Positions 10,826 through 22,010 of a stretch of DNA of 64,000 nt are shown in pieces. How positions within the stretch are numbered: position 1 is the first letter of the stretch; the number at the start of each line of letters is the position of its first letter. The notes beneath the pieces were generated by a model, which was not told the DNA's origin, did not search any database, and saw only the letters and a program-made list of their open reading frames with translations. The translations under genes were made by a program, and so were the position numbers. The DNA comes from Diphasiastrum complanatum (lineage: Eukaryota; Streptophyta; Lycopodiopsida; Lycopodiales; Lycopodiaceae): the NCBI GenBank assembly GCA_029204225.1, contig CM055109.1:43837054-43901053 (forward strand). The letters run 5' to 3'.

Positions 10826-11461
10826 TGGAACTCACTCCATGTGATTTTTTATGGTGACAGGATATAACGTTCTATTAAATATTCATGAGAGAATGTCATG
10901 GTTTTCTTTCATCGCCTATAAGAGAATACAAAAATGGTTCTAGAAACCTCTTTTGAGTTGTCCTAAAAAACTTGCATTTTATAGAACTTCTCAATTCTTT
11001 AAAAACTTTTGCTCATAAAAGGATTTATGTGCTTGTATAAAAAGTCGTTAAATATTTTATAATATCAATTTTTGAAAAAGCTTGCTGGTTTCATTCCTAT
11101 AATCTACTGGTTTCCGAGCAATACAAATTAGTCAAAAGAGTATATGTAGAGCTTGTAAGACATGGTCAATCTGTTCAGCTTCAAGCTTGTTTTGACGAGT
11201 CCAGGAACCTCTAATTTATTAAAAATTTAGCCTCACACGCTCATTGACTTCCAAGCTGTTGCTTCTCAGGAGCCTCAAAGACCCTAAGACATGGATCTCC
11301 ACTTACTGATGATCTATCAGCAGCTCTAAGATATTGAAGCACAATCAAGACTCATACTTTCAACAGATAGAATTGTGAACGCTACTAGTGCAGGATCCAG
11401 ACGCTGTAAGTGGTGTTTACGTCCCACGAACGGGCTTCCGAACAGTTCATCCAAGGTTGCC
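10826..11461. other. AT-rich spacer upstream of an intact gene
   Basis: No coding signal. It contains the 5' flank of the gene starting at 11462. No TATA box stands out at a convincing distance, and no repeat was recognised. Confidence 0.3.
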
Positions 11462-12127
11462 ATGGGTGTGTGGACGGAGTGGTGCCTGGTGTGCGGGGGT
11501 CCTCCCGATGAGTCTACCTGGGGATGTGGAATTGAAGGTGACACGGCTCTTTGTGCTTTCGTGAAGGGGTTGACATGGCTGGGGGAAAATGTCGGCGTTT
11601 TGGAAACGGGAGAGGTGATCCCTTTGGGTTCTTACGACAGCTACGGTGGATTTAACTGCCACCCTGACACTTCGTTGAAGGTTTCGACCATTTATAACGA
11701 CCAATATTATAACGATAACCCCCGTGGGCTGACATGCCATGAGAAGTGTTACAAGCTGTTGCAAAGGGATCTTGGTTATACCCTCCGGTTTCAGGATGTG
11801 TGGCCACTGTTAGAAGAGCAGCCGTTTAATACAGGTTCATTCCTTTGCTTCCGATGGACCAGCTATGGCGGCATAGGAAATTACCATTGTCAAGCTTTTA
11901 GGTATGAGTTAGCAGCAGCTGACGGCAACCTGTGGATGCTGCAAGATCCAACCACTAACGTAATGAATGCACAGCGGATTCTGGAGGTTTGGAGGCCACT
12001 TGTGCAGAATGGATTCAAAATACCTGCATCTGGCAATAGCGAACCCGCTGTTCCTTGCAAAACTGAGTGTGAGAGTAATAACGGTCCTGAATTCGAACCT
12101 GCACAAACTCCTGCAAGCACGACATAG
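11462..12127 (+). CDS. Conserved-looking single-exon protein of unknown function, 221 aa
   Basis: An intact frame, GC-richer than its surroundings and free of the decay seen in the transposons. I chose ATG 11462 (MGVWTEWCLVCGGPPDEST): the frame is open further upstream to 11375 but without another ATG. The protein starts with a CLVCGGPP motif (residues 7-14), has several Trp residues, then GFNCHPD and LTCHEKCYKLLQRDLGYTL. The spaced Cys/His residues (CLVC, NC, TCHEKC) suggest a zinc-binding or disulfide-stabilised fold. A second conserved-looking block runs FLCFRWTSYGG to LEVWRPLVQNGF. The tail is low-complexity and acidic. No signal peptide or membrane segment was seen. I do not recognise the family. 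It is one of two good candidates for a host gene in the window. Confidence 0.6.
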   Translation: MGVWTEWCLVCGGPPDESTWGCGIEGDTALCAFVKGLTWLGENVGVLETGEVIPLGSYDSYGGFNCHPDTSLKVSTIYNDQYYNDNPRGLTCHEKCYKLLQRDLGYTLRFQDVWPLLEEQPFNTGSFLCFRWTSYGGIGNYHCQAFRYELAAADGNLWMLQDPTTNVMNAQRILEVWRPLVQNGFKIPASGNSEPAVPCKTECESNNGPEFEPAQTPASTT

Positions 12128-12204
12128 CCTGCAATACTCTTGAAATCGTCTCATAGTCAGGCTTCATTCATAGAGATACTAATGAATATTTAGGCGTTCT
12201 AAAA

Positions 12205-13315
12205 TTATGAATTTTTTTTGCGAGTTTCATTCTACCCATGGTTCATTTATTATGTAACACATGTCATGTCATGTAATATTAACTGCATTTTGTCCCTAAC
12301 TACAAGAAGATACTAACTAGATAAAAAAATTTCAATGGATTTCAATGTGAGATAACTCTGGAGGTGATTGTTTGTCTCCACTCAGTACTACTAATAATTC
12401 TCCCAATGTCGTTTGATAGATGTCATGACAATCTCTAGTACATATTCCTTCTATGGTATTGTGTCAGCTGTCATTTTTTTCTTTTTGTCATGTATTGAAA
12501 TTGGCTTATCATTTTCCAATACCACAAAAGGCTTGGATGCCATAGCTTAAGCCACTGTATCATGTGAATCGTTCACAACCATTCAACTTTCTCATGTAAA
12601 ACAGACTATATAGTCTATGTGATAATGGGAGTACCAAATTGTGTAGTCTATGTGGCAATTCAGGTATCAAACCATCACAGTCATGATTAATATCTATGTG
12701 ACAATTTAGGTATCAAACCATCACTGTCATGAACAGTATCTACTTTCAAAGTATTACATCGTATTTTTGTGGATACATTACAGGTTGATAAGTTGAAAAT
12801 TTTCAATCATAAAATAGAAAAGGTATTTTGGCACAATTGAGGACCAAATTTTGAGGACCAATATTATTTCAAAATACTTTTTATAACCTCCAAACATAAC
12901 ACGATGGTGCACTATGTAAATCAGCCAGTGAAAACAAAATTGCAACCTTCAAGGATAGCACGCCGACTTGCTAAATGAAACAAGAAAAACTATTTTACAA
13001 CCTCCAAAGATAGCACGCCGTTGTACAAAGGGATTCCGTCGGAAAATATAATAATAAATAAAACTTTTTTTTCCAGCGAAATGCCTTGGCACGTCGGCAT
13101 GCTATCTTTGCCCTCTAAAAAGTAATTTTAAAAAATTTCCTACTTTAATATTCCATTTGTGAGATTTTTAACTATGTACCAAACCACAATTCTTAATGAT
13201 AAACATTCAACTAGTGGCATAAAAAAAGTAGCACACCATGTGCTATCTTTTTGTTAAATTATGCCAAGCAAAAAACTCGCAAAAAAATTATTCACATGCC
13301 AAGGCCCTTTGGGCC
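12205..13315. mobile_element. Foldback-like element with palindrome array, copy 1
   Basis: The ends are inverted: TTTTTTGCGAGTTTCATTCTACCC at the left and a reverse form (AAAAACTCGCAAAAAAATT) at 13270-13290, closing with ATGCCAAGGCCC. The interior has no gene. It carries imperfect palindromes of the type TAGCACGCCGGCGTGCTA, for example near 12900, 12960, 13010, 13090 and 13230. A related copy lies at 35500-36413 with the same flank words (ACCAAACCACA-TTCTTAATAATAAACATT). Probably a non-autonomous DNA element. No target duplication was established. Confidence 0.55.
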
Positions 13316-13855
13316 ATTGTTATATGCATAGATAATGCTCTTCAAGTTGGCAACACGGGTTTGTGTTTTATTCATCGTTCTTGAGGTAAGCAAGATGCAA
13401 TTTTTTGGTTAGATAAAACTTGAATATCTTTTGCACTATAGGTGGATAGATTCAAGGGGAAGATATTAGGATGTAATAGTTAGCAATAAACCATGAGTGA
13501 TGGATACTTGTTGGAGATCATATGGTACATTGTATAGTGAATTTGATGGGGTTATCATACCTGGTACTCTGTGGATTGTGGGTGAGGTGATTTTCCATCA
13601 TATGTAAATTTGTTTTGGTTTTGATTTGCATGCCAAGATATCGTTGTAACATATTCTTTTACAATGAAATCCATGCATTCGGTAGAATCAAAGTTGGCAA
13701 CTTCAAATATGGAAAAGTTTGAACTTGTATAGATGCAGGAGTGACAAGCCATTTTTAAGAGATTTGAGAGCTATGTCGGTTTAGCAATTTAATCTTTACA
13801 TTCATTTATTAAGCACTACATAGAGTTATTTGATCTTACAACAAGAAAGGACGCC
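13316..13855. other. AT-rich, no gene seen
   Basis: Short reading frames only, with no recognisable protein features, repeat or RNA gene. Confidence 0.3.
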
Positions 13856-13861
13856 TCCTCG

Positions 13862-13961
13862 GGGCATTCCGCACTAGGGCTACCGCCCTAGGGCAGACGC
13901 CCTTCTGGGGTGGAATGCCCTGCGAGGGCGACCTTAACTTCCCCCCCCCCCCCCCCCCCCC
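13862..13961. repeat. GC-rich hairpin followed by a 21-base C run
   Basis: GGGCATTCC at 13862 pairs with GGAATGCCC at 13912-13920, and an inner CTAGGG pairs with CCCTAG. After a short GC-rich stretch comes an uninterrupted run of 21 C (13941-13961). It stands out sharply from the AT-rich surroundings. The role is unknown. Confidence 0.6.
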
Positions 13962-15029
13962 TCCCAACCTAAAACCAAATTATATAGTACAATTTACAAG
14001 TCTTTTATCACTTGAAGTTCAAAAATTGAAATTAATCCAAAACTCAATTTCTTTCAATTATTAAGTGTTGAACCTCAAAGGCACCTATGATAATAAGATT
14101 GATATATTTGTCACATATATTACTACTATTCTCATATTCTGTTACAAACAACGAGGGATCTAGTTTGAACCCTTCATTTCTACCACCTCTACTCGCATAG
14201 GAATATACTATGCCCCCCTTCCAATGAAAAAATAGAAATGCCAAACACAATCGAAGCTATGAGCAATAAAACTAAACAAGTGGTTAAAAAACACGATATT
14301 CTTGTGGCAAGTCAATAAGTGCCCTCAATATGAATTCGTTCATTACCACTAGTGGAAAATGAAGAAAGACCAAGTGGGGGTGGGGGGTCCAAATGGAATT
14401 ATAATGAGGGCTCCATAGTACAAAGTACATAGTACATGACATGATTGATATATGTACAATCACCTTCTTTTATATCTCAGTGGCTATAGCTCGATATGCG
14501 GATGGTGATTTGGTTAATGAAAATCTGTGTGCTGGTTTTACCACTTTTGTTTTGGTTCATGCATTTTGAAAACATCTACACTGTTAGGTATTCATCTTAT
14601 TGGTGCATACTAGATTCAAAATGTGCTGAAGGAGATTTAGTTTTTGAGTAAGCTAGAAGTTGACAAAATTCTAACACTTCGTGCTATTGACCATGGTTAA
14701 GTCTCATACCATGGTAACACTTCACATTAGTTAGAAGTGAAGCCAACTTCTTGGCATATGATAGATGAGAATTATGCTAGAGGCGCTACTGCCCTCTTTT
14801 CTTGATCTTCAGTTAGAAGGGTGAATATAATTTTATCGTAAGACACAACATTTACATTTTTAAATCATTGATTCATGATTACTCTGTACCTTTGCTTTTT
14901 GTAATCATTGTTTTATCTGGTATTTTCTATCAATTGATAGATTAACAAAAAGTAAGGTCTACAACTGCTGCACGGACCAATACATCATTCATCAAGAGAA
15001 GTTTGAAGCAAAAACAGGGCAATTGAGGA
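13962..15029. other. AT-rich, no gene seen
   Basis: No convincing frame on either strand. A G-rich patch (GTGGGGGTGGGGGGTCC) lies near 14371. Otherwise unremarkable. Confidence 0.3.
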
Positions 15030-15690
15030 ATCCAAAAGGATATGGAGATGCAAAACATGAATGACCAAAGAGGCATCGATAAGTTTGAAGGTAAAAGATA
15101 TGACATGTGGAAGTCGAGGCTGAAGATGGTATTAGAGGAGAGGGGCCCATGGGGGAGCATGCTTGCTCCAGAACTTGATCGTGAGGGGGGCGGGCGGGAG
15201 TGGCCATGGAAGCAATGAAGGCTTTTAGAACTAGGGAAAGCTTGGCCTTCATTATGATCGGTCTCACCTTGGGAGAGATGCCAGCCACATAGGTACAAGA
15301 TGCGAAAGATGCCAAAGAGGTGTGGAACACTTGGGAGGGTATATATGAAGGGAAGAGTGTACCATATGTGTTGTTACTAAGGATAAAATGAGCCACTTTG
15401 GAGATGAGTGAAGTGAAGTCGCTACAAGAGCATCTGAAATAAATGAAATCAACTAGGAGACAAATGGAAGTAGCAGGAGTAGCGGTCGAGAAAAAGCACC
15501 TCGTGTTTACCATCCTTCCAATGTACTAGTGTCGTATGACCCTTTGATCATCATTCTTGAAAGTAGCAAGATTAAAGAGTTGGAAATAAGGCTAAAAGCA
15601 TAGTTTGGTGGTACAACATGGACTATCAAGGACACTACCTTTTTTGGGTAGAAATGCATCCAAAAAAAGGTTTATTATTTAACATTCGAA
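15030..15690 (+). pseudogene. Decayed copia gag
   Basis: Plus-strand gag of a copia group different from the one at 8073: GIDKFEGKRYDMWKSRLKMV near 15075, then (after a frameshift in a G-rich run near 15185) ESLAFIMIGLTLGEMPA and DAKEVWNTWEGIYEGKSV near 15310. It continues with SEVKSLQEHLK. Several in-frame stops follow, mostly TAG or TGA. Only the UBN2-like part remains. Confidence 0.7.
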
Positions 15691-15789
15691 ACTGGGTCCA
15701 CTAGAGATGAAGAGACTGTGACTGTTTGTAACAGATTTGCAGGTGTGTAATACTAATAATTACTTTTGTTGTGGGACAGCTGGCCGCCG

Positions 15790-15792
<3 letters not shown>

Positions 15793-15860
<68 letters not shown>
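15793..15860. repeat. (TC)34 microsatellite
   Basis: 68 bp of uninterrupted TC. The apparent Ser/Leu-rich frames across it are artefacts of the repeat. Confidence 0.95.
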
Positions 15861-15863
<3 letters not shown>

Positions 15864-16009
15864 GCATTCGAAAGAGCTCCCGCTCTAGCTCTCTTTTTAC
15901 TCATGTTCACAAGATCTCTCAGTATTGGTCTGATAAACTTCTTTCTTGTTGATCGTGCTCTTTCTGATTGCGTTGTGGTTGATCCATGTCTTGCTTGCTG
16001 ATCGATTAG

Positions 16010-16800
16010 TTTGTGTACAGAATAGCAGACGATTCCAGCATGGATAGTCTTCAGGGCAATAATATATATTTCACAAATTCAATTTTGGATATTCCAGTAG
16101 TTTTTCCTACAATGCATGAGACGTATGCAAGTGATCCTAGCATGATGGAACCTCATCACTGCGTTGACAAAGCTGCAATGAGGGACTATTGGGGTGGTAA
16201 AAAATGAGAATAGAGAATGAAAGAAATATTTTTTAGGAGGCTTGGAGATCAACCTTCAGTAGATGACATCAAAACAAGAAAACAAATTTGTTTAGCTACA
16301 ACAAAATATTGGCGAAGACATACACAACAATTTTCAATAGGTATTCAGAGGGAGATATTCCAGTAACCACTTTTGCAACCAACTTTTTGAGAGTTGCAAA
16401 TATCATCTAATCTTGTTGAAAGCAATCTTGTTTCTAACATCTATAACACCCTTAGTCAAATTACCCCACTCATTCGTGAAGAGATCTTCGCTTGTGATGG
16501 TACTAAATAAAACTGACGAAACTGACACAACGAATCTCTCTCATTCTAGAATTGTCGGTGCTTTGGGTATTCATTGCATTATTATTGTTCCAGCCAGTTC
16601 TTGCCTAACATTGAGGACAAAGAGGAGGTTCTACCCTTGAGTGTTTGTCAGAGACAATTGCCTAGAGGTAGCATAATCACGGCTCAGGTCAAGGAACTAG
16701 TGTATGCCTTTTGGGCTTAGAAACTCGAGTGTCCCCCAACAAAAAAGACATATGCCAACAAAGAATTGGAAGAAAGAGTGGTGTCAGGCATCTAGTACTT
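16010..16800 (+). pseudogene. Unassigned coding trace
   Basis: Broken plus-strand frames with protein-like stretches: YFTNSILDIPVVFPTMHE, PSMMEPHHCVDKAAMRDYWG, CLATTKYWRRHTQQF, and later RQLPRGSIITAQVKELVYAFW. Stops and frameshifts separate them. The family was not recognised. A decayed mobile-element or host-gene exon set is possible. Confidence 0.25.
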
Positions 16801-17320
16801 GTTCTTGACAACTCTCAGGTCCTTCTTTTTTTTGGATTTATGTTTTCTTGGTATTGTTGTTTTTTGGCATTATTGAAATTGATTTTCGATACTCCTATTT
16901 TTTGGTTCTGCCGATACACACTCCACCTCTTGCTATTTGGAACTGTTTTTTAGTTTCTACTCAACTGATATTTTGCTCTTTTGGACTTTTAAGACCGTTG
17001 GTACTTGTAGAAGCTTATAAACAGCTAGAATTTCTTTTTGATGTTTGGACCTCATGGAACATTTTGTACTTTTGGTGTGCAAAAAGTACTGTAGTTTGTT
17101 GCTCTTTGGTGCTTTTGATAGTTTTGGTAGTTTTTAAATGTTTCTTCAATTTGTTGTTTGCAACATTTTGGTACTTTTTGATCTACTAGCATTTAGTTGT
17201 TTGGTGCTTTTAAATATTTTGGAAATTTTGGTACTTGTGATATTTCAAGTATTTTCAAAACTACTATTTTGTATTTTAAGACTTGCGGTAGTTTTTGCAT
17301 GACTGATTACTTTATCTGTG
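16801..17320. other. T-rich low-complexity stretch
   Basis: Dominated by variants of TTTTGGTACTTTTG, such as TTTGGTGCTTTTG and TTTTGGTAGTTTTT. Reading frames across it encode only Phe/Leu/Val-rich nonsense. It may be the remnant 5' flank of the gypsy element that follows, but no LTR could be defined. Confidence 0.3.
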
Positions 17321-17327
17321 GTAAGTA

Positions 17328-18196
17328 TTGCCAGGTCTTTTGCAAAAGCAGGCTAGGATTTGGTACGGTCAATTAGTACCCAAAACAATTAGTACCTGGA
17401 ATGCTTTAAAAGCAGCATTCCTTAAGCAGTTTAGGGAGATAGGATACTCCACTAGATTGTTAGCACGACTTAATTTTGTCGAGAAAAAGCTGAAGGAATC
17501 AGTTAGAAAGTATACTCGCAGAGTTAAGAATTTAATAGGAAAGTTAGGAGCCCAGTATTCGGTTCCTATGCAAAACGAATAGTTCTTGGGTGGTTTGCCT
17601 AAGAAGATGGATCATTATTGTCGACAAGGATTAATGCCCTCATTTGAAAATGTCATTGCCTCTGCAAAAAATTATGAAACTTCTTGAATTTCTCATAGAC
17701 GAAGGAACGAGAGAAAAATTAGTAAAAAACATAAATCGAAACAAACGGAAGAATCTAAATCATCTACCGTGTCAGAATCGAATTTGACTTAGCAGATGAA
17801 GAAGAATCTTTAGATTATTTATCCTATTTTTCTAGAAGAATCTTCTTATAAGAAATCAAAAAATAAGAATTCAGATAGACAACAGAGAATGGAAAAACCC
17901 AAAAAGATGGATCCATTAAGAAAGAGTGTTGAGATACTAGCAAAGGAAATGGCCGATTTAAAAGTCCAAATGTCCGACATTAAGGCCAGCGGAAGAAAGT
18001 GAAATCTAACACCAATGTTTGGTGTACCGCTTGTGGGAAGGAAGGTCACTCTACGACTAACTGTCCCAGTTTACAGACTAACTATTTAGAAGAGGAATTA
18101 TTCCTCTGTCCGGTCAATAACCATAAGGAGGTAGCTTATATTGCAAATCCTTCTAACCAGAAGAACTCTATACCAAAACCACGTACTGGTCAATAA
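17328..18196 (+). pseudogene. Gypsy gag with first zinc knuckle
   Basis: The Retrotrans_gag domain reads QKQARIWYGQLVPKTISTWN, then ALKAAFLKQFREIGYSTRLL and RKYTRRVKNLIGKLG. A TAG at 17581 (Gln expected before FLGGLP) and further stops follow. After a Lys-rich stretch a frameshift near 18000 leads to CTACGKEGHSTTNC, a CCHC knuckle (18027-18066). The frame ends at 18196. Confidence 0.75.
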
Positions 18197-18205
18197 TACA
18201 CCATT

Positions 18206-19213
18206 TTGCATAGAGGAGGGACAAGAGATTCCACTCCACCAAGAGTAAGGAGTTCATGTTACAACTGTGGAGCCCCTGGTCACTATTCGCTTGATTGCCC
18301 TGAACCCAGGAGGTCAGTAGGATATGTGCCACTCTGTGCTAACTGTAAATGTGAAGAACATGTCACTGTTGAATGTCCTCAGTCAAAAAAGTCGCGGTCT
18401 AAACTGAGGTTTGTAAATTCGCCTAGAGAATATGAGCTACGGCCATCTAAAACTAACATCGATATGGTAGTCCAAAGGATAGAAGTAGAGTCAAAACTAC
18501 AACCTCAAGATCAAGAATGTCCTGAGTTAGATGTAGAAATAAATAAAGTAACTACTAGAAGTAGTAAAGACGCTTCAATTCTTAGAGATAAGAAGAAAAT
18601 CAAGAAAATGAAATCTGCAAAAAACGTGGAAAACATGACAAATAAAGCGAAAGTTGCAGAACAGCCTGTAGAAATTACTAATAGTAAAGATTTAGATTTT
18701 GATAGATCTGCTGAAAAATACTACGAGGTTGATATTAGTTCAGAAGCTAAGAAGCTCTTAGACGAAGGATACCCATCACCACTTAGACATTGTTCTTATG
18801 ACATAGTGGAAGATTTTGCCTCTAGGATGCCTAATATAACTTTTAAACAGTTATTAGAGGACAATCAGTACTATAAGAAAAAAACTAAGCAATTTTTGAA
18901 AAAGAAAAAGAAAAGGATGGCTAAGTTGCCACTAGTCGATGTAGGACTAGTAGACCATGGGGACGAAGGTCAACCCGAGATTCAAGTAGTAATCAATGGC
19001 TGCATTTTAGATAGTGTGCCTATAGATTCTGAATCCAGTGTAAACATAATAACCGAAGAAACAACATACGAGTTGGGCATTCACCATAGAATAGCACCCA
19101 CATTAAGACATTTGAGAGTAGCTAATGCAACTAGAAGATCACCGATAGGGGAATTGTCTCAAGTTACAGTCTATATTGGAGACCATAAGTTTCTGATGGA
19201 CTTTATTATATAG
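18206..19213 (+). CDS. Gypsy gag-protease segment, 335 codons
   Basis: The longest intact piece of this element. Two further zinc knuckles come first: CYNCGAPGHYSLDC, and a degenerate CANCKCEEHVTVEC. A Lys-rich linker follows, then a retropepsin-like domain (IQVVINGCILDSVPIDSESS at 18980-19035) where the catalytic Asp-Thr/Ser-Gly is DSE. The Gly-to-Glu change probably inactivates it. Flap and C-terminal parts (RHLRVANATRRSPIGE, VYIGDHKFLMDF) are present. It ends at a TAG. No ATG marks the start because the frame continues from a frameshifted gag. Confidence 0.6.
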   Translation: MHRGGTRDSTPPRVRSSCYNCGAPGHYSLDCPEPRRSVGYVPLCANCKCEEHVTVECPQSKKSRSKLRFVNSPREYELRPSKTNIDMVVQRIEVESKLQPQDQECPELDVEINKVTTRSSKDASILRDKKKIKKMKSAKNVENMTNKAKVAEQPVEITNSKDLDFDRSAEKYYEVDISSEAKKLLDEGYPSPLRHCSYDIVEDFASRMPNITFKQLLEDNQYYKKKTKQFLKKKKKRMAKLPLVDVGLVDHGDEGQPEIQVVINGCILDSVPIDSESSVNIITEETTYELGIHHRIAPTLRHLRVANATRRSPIGELSQVTVYIGDHKFLMDFII

Positions 19214-19308
19214 AGTCGTTGTATAAAGTATTATTAGGCTGACCATGGCTCTACCAAGCCGATGCCATAACTCATTGAAAGAAGAAAGAAATTACCTTCA
19301 GAGATCAG

Positions 19309-19647
19309 ATGGAGACATCAGCAGGGAAAAGTCATAAAAGAATTATGGTATCTTGGGAGAAGGACAAATATGAAGGTGAAACACCTACATCTTCCTCAAG
19401 TTATACTTCAAACAATGAAGGAGTTCAATCCGTAAGGACTGAGGAAGGGGAGAAGTTTGTTACATTATCCATACCTACATATACCAATAGAGTAGAATAT
19501 GTAGATAGAGGAGATTGTGGAGTCCCAAAGATCAGGGCCATTATAGGTGGCCATACTATTGATAGAATACTAATAGACTCAGGATCTAGTATTAATTTAA
19601 TGATCGAGACAATGGGTAAGGAGTTAGGATTAGAAAATCAGATTTAG
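19309..19647 (+). CDS. Second retropepsin-like domain, 112 codons
   Basis: A separate frame holding RAIIGGHTIDRILIDSGSSI followed by GKELGLE: a canonical aspartic-protease active site with DSGSS intact, unlike the DSESS in the domain just upstream. It ends at TAG (19645). The next segment (VGELRGVSVIIW, then TVFNV) continues the protease in another frame. Two adjacent protease domains are unusual for gypsy. Tandem duplication, or a hybrid of two elements, are the options. Confidence 0.55.
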   Translation: METSAGKSHKRIMVSWEKDKYEGETPTSSSSYTSNNEGVQSVRTEEGEKFVTLSIPTYTNRVEYVDRGDCGVPKIRAIIGGHTIDRILIDSGSSINLMIETMGKELGLENQI

Positions 19648-20039
19648 CCTACTACTCACCATTAAATCCATTTAGCAGAAGCATCTAAATGCATACGAGT
19701 AGGAGAGCTAAGGGGTGTTAGCGTAATTATTTGGACCCAAACCACTGTATTCAATGTCACTTGGAAGACCATGGTTATATTAAGTAGACGCTATTATGAA
19801 TTGGTCCGGGAGGACATACTGAATCATGGATCAATTTCATAGAATGTTATGAGATTGATGAGGAAGAGGAAAGGGAACTACCAACAACATCCAAGTCGAG
19901 AGAAGTTCTGGGTGGAACCAGAGCAAGCTTGACTGAGGGAATGGTTGACAAAAATGATTTTATAGAAAATTTTGAATCCATATAAACACCAATCAGACCA
20001 AGAGCATGAAGATTACATACTACTACTTTAGAAATACCA

Positions 20040-20980
20040 AATATGTTTGCTTGGTCGATGGACAACTTAACAGAAATTCCTATTAAATTGGGAGAACATA
20101 GAATAGATCTCATTTAGGGAGCAATACTGGTTAGACAGAGACAATATAGGTTAAACTCAAAGTATTTTTTATTAGTAAAGACGAATTAGATCGATGCCTT
20201 AGAGCGGGTAAATGCTGCTACAACAAAGGATTATCATCCTCTGCCTTATATAGATGCCAAATTTTTTTATGTAAGTCTTTATAAATTTTTATGGATGACT
20301 TTTGTGTCTATTCGTCAACTAAAGATCATTTAGACGCATTAGAAAAGACCTTGAGAAGATGTCAAGAGACATCTCTTAAATTGCATCCAGCCAAGTGTTA
20401 CTTCGGGATGAGGGAATGCATCTTGTTAGGCCATAAAATTTTGAAGGACGGTATTCAAGTTGACATAGAAAAAGTAAAAATGATTTTAGAATTATTACAA
20501 CCAACCAATTTATGAGAGCTTAGAGGATTTCTATGACATGTAGGATATTATCGTAGAATAATTAAGGATTATGCAATAGTAGTAACTCCCTTAACAAGTT
20601 TATTAAAGAAATTTGTTGAGTATTATTGGTCACAAGAACATCAGCAAGCTTTCGAAAAGTTAACGCAGTCATTAGCAGAAGCGACTGGAGTTAGATCTCC
20701 AAATTGGACTAAGAAATTCCATGTATATGTAGATATGTCATCATTTGCAATAGGTGTAGTAATTAGTCAAAAAGATGACCAAAATATAGATTACCCAATT
20801 TATTATGCTGGGAGACAACTAGCAGCATCAGAAAAGAATTATTCTGCTACAGAGCGTGAAGCATTAGGAATGATTTATTCGGTGAAGAAATTTAGACATA
20901 ATCTTTTAGGATACCCTTTTGTTTTTCATGAAATCACTATGTATTAAAACATTTAGTGAATAAACCTGATCTTTCAAGTA
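20040..20980 (+). pseudogene. Gypsy RT (internal deletion) and RNase H
   Basis: The entry segment reads MFAWSMDNLTEIPI near 20040, then the palm start (YHPLPYIDAKFF near 20240). The part between fingers and the catalytic site is deleted, and the frame resumes at FMDDFCVYSS (20288-20317), the YxDD equivalent. LHPAKCYFGMRECILLGHKI and the connection LRGFL-HVGYYRRII follow. RNase H has FHVYVDMSSFAIGVVISQ and ASEKNYSATEREALGMIYSV. Stops at 20513, 20536 and 20945 interrupt it. Confidence 0.8.
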
Positions 20981-21169
20981 GGATAGCTAGAGGGTTTTTG
21001 TTATGAGACGAGTTTAATTATGAAGTAGAGTTAAGAAGAGGCAAGGATCATCAAAATGATGATTACATATCCCACCTTCAAACAAAAAATCAGTTTGATC
21101 CTATTTTTGATGAATTTCCAAATGAACATGTTCATCCAATCAAAAACATCAACTTATATGGATATTATT

Positions 21170-22010
21170 AATTTTTTGTTGTGGAGGCGAGGTTGTTTTC
21201 TTTTTCGTCTTTGTCTTCTTATTCGCGAACAATTTTGTGTCTTTGAATTTTCTTTTGTGTGGAAGTTGTTTACAAGATCCCAGACATGCGACTACACATC
21301 ACAGAACACATTCCATTCTAGCAATCATGACAAATTTACAACACAAGACAGGGAGATGCACGAAAATGGAGCGACTGTATTATAGTTTAGTTTTTAGAGC
21401 GAGATCATCAATGTCTCGCTCGTTGGCGGAATGACATTCTGCTCTTTTGCTGTGTTCTGCTCGTTGGTAGATTTTCATGCACAACTATAGTTTCTAGTAT
21501 TTTCTTTCTGCTCTACTCGCTACCTCTCTCTCTCTGTCACTTACAATCTCTCTATTCATTCTATTCTTTATGATCTAGAGAAGATCGTTTTTACCTCCAC
21601 AGTGTGGAGTTTACAAGAAGGCTAAACGTAGAATCACAAGACTAGTTAGTGTCTGTTGTTGCCATTCGTTTCAGCTGGGCGTGGAGTCTATGACTCCAAG
21701 CCCGTTGAGCTGCCAGCTGGCAGCGTGAAAGATTCCTCTTCGTCTCTTTCGTAGTTTTTCGTTTATGGAGGTGTTTGCGATTCATAGATGATTCGCGAAT
21801 TGTTCGTGCTTCGAGTCAAGGCACGTTGACTGTCGTGAATTGTTCGTCTTTCGACCTTCGCTTCGTGTTCGTGCTGCGACAAAGTTGCAGAAGTTCACCA
21901 TTTTTGACAATCCCTCTTGAACCTTGTAGCTTTGTACATCTAATCCAAGTCAAGGCACGTTGACTGTTGCGAATTGTTCATCTTTCGACCTTCGCTTCGT
22001 GTTTGTGCTT
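21170..22010. repeat. Block interrupting gypsy pol between RNase H and integrase
   Basis: The pol frame breaks off at about 21165 (HPIKNINLYG) and resumes at 22010 (IYPDHFNKQQKIVF). The 840 bp between is GC-richer. It carries a 65-bp direct repeat (GTCAAGGCACGTTGACTGT onward) at 21813 and 21950. It resembles an LTR (CTCTCTCTCTGTCAC and TCTATTCTTTATGATC near 21530-21570), so a solo LTR insertion is plausible. Ends and target duplication were not resolved. Confidence 0.4.

Noticed and set aside
11326-12154. Four minus-strand ORFs of 72-105 codons
   Set aside because: Shadows of the plus-strand gene at 11462-12127, with lower protein-like quality.
14942-15513. Minus-strand ORFs up to 173 codons
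   Set aside because: They are antisense to a recognisable copia gag (KFEGKRYDMWKSRLK) on the plus strand.
16848-17189. Hydrophobic 113-codon ORF resembling a membrane protein
   Set aside because: Encoded by T-rich low-complexity DNA with repeated TTTTGGTACTTTTG words, so the hydrophobicity is compositional.
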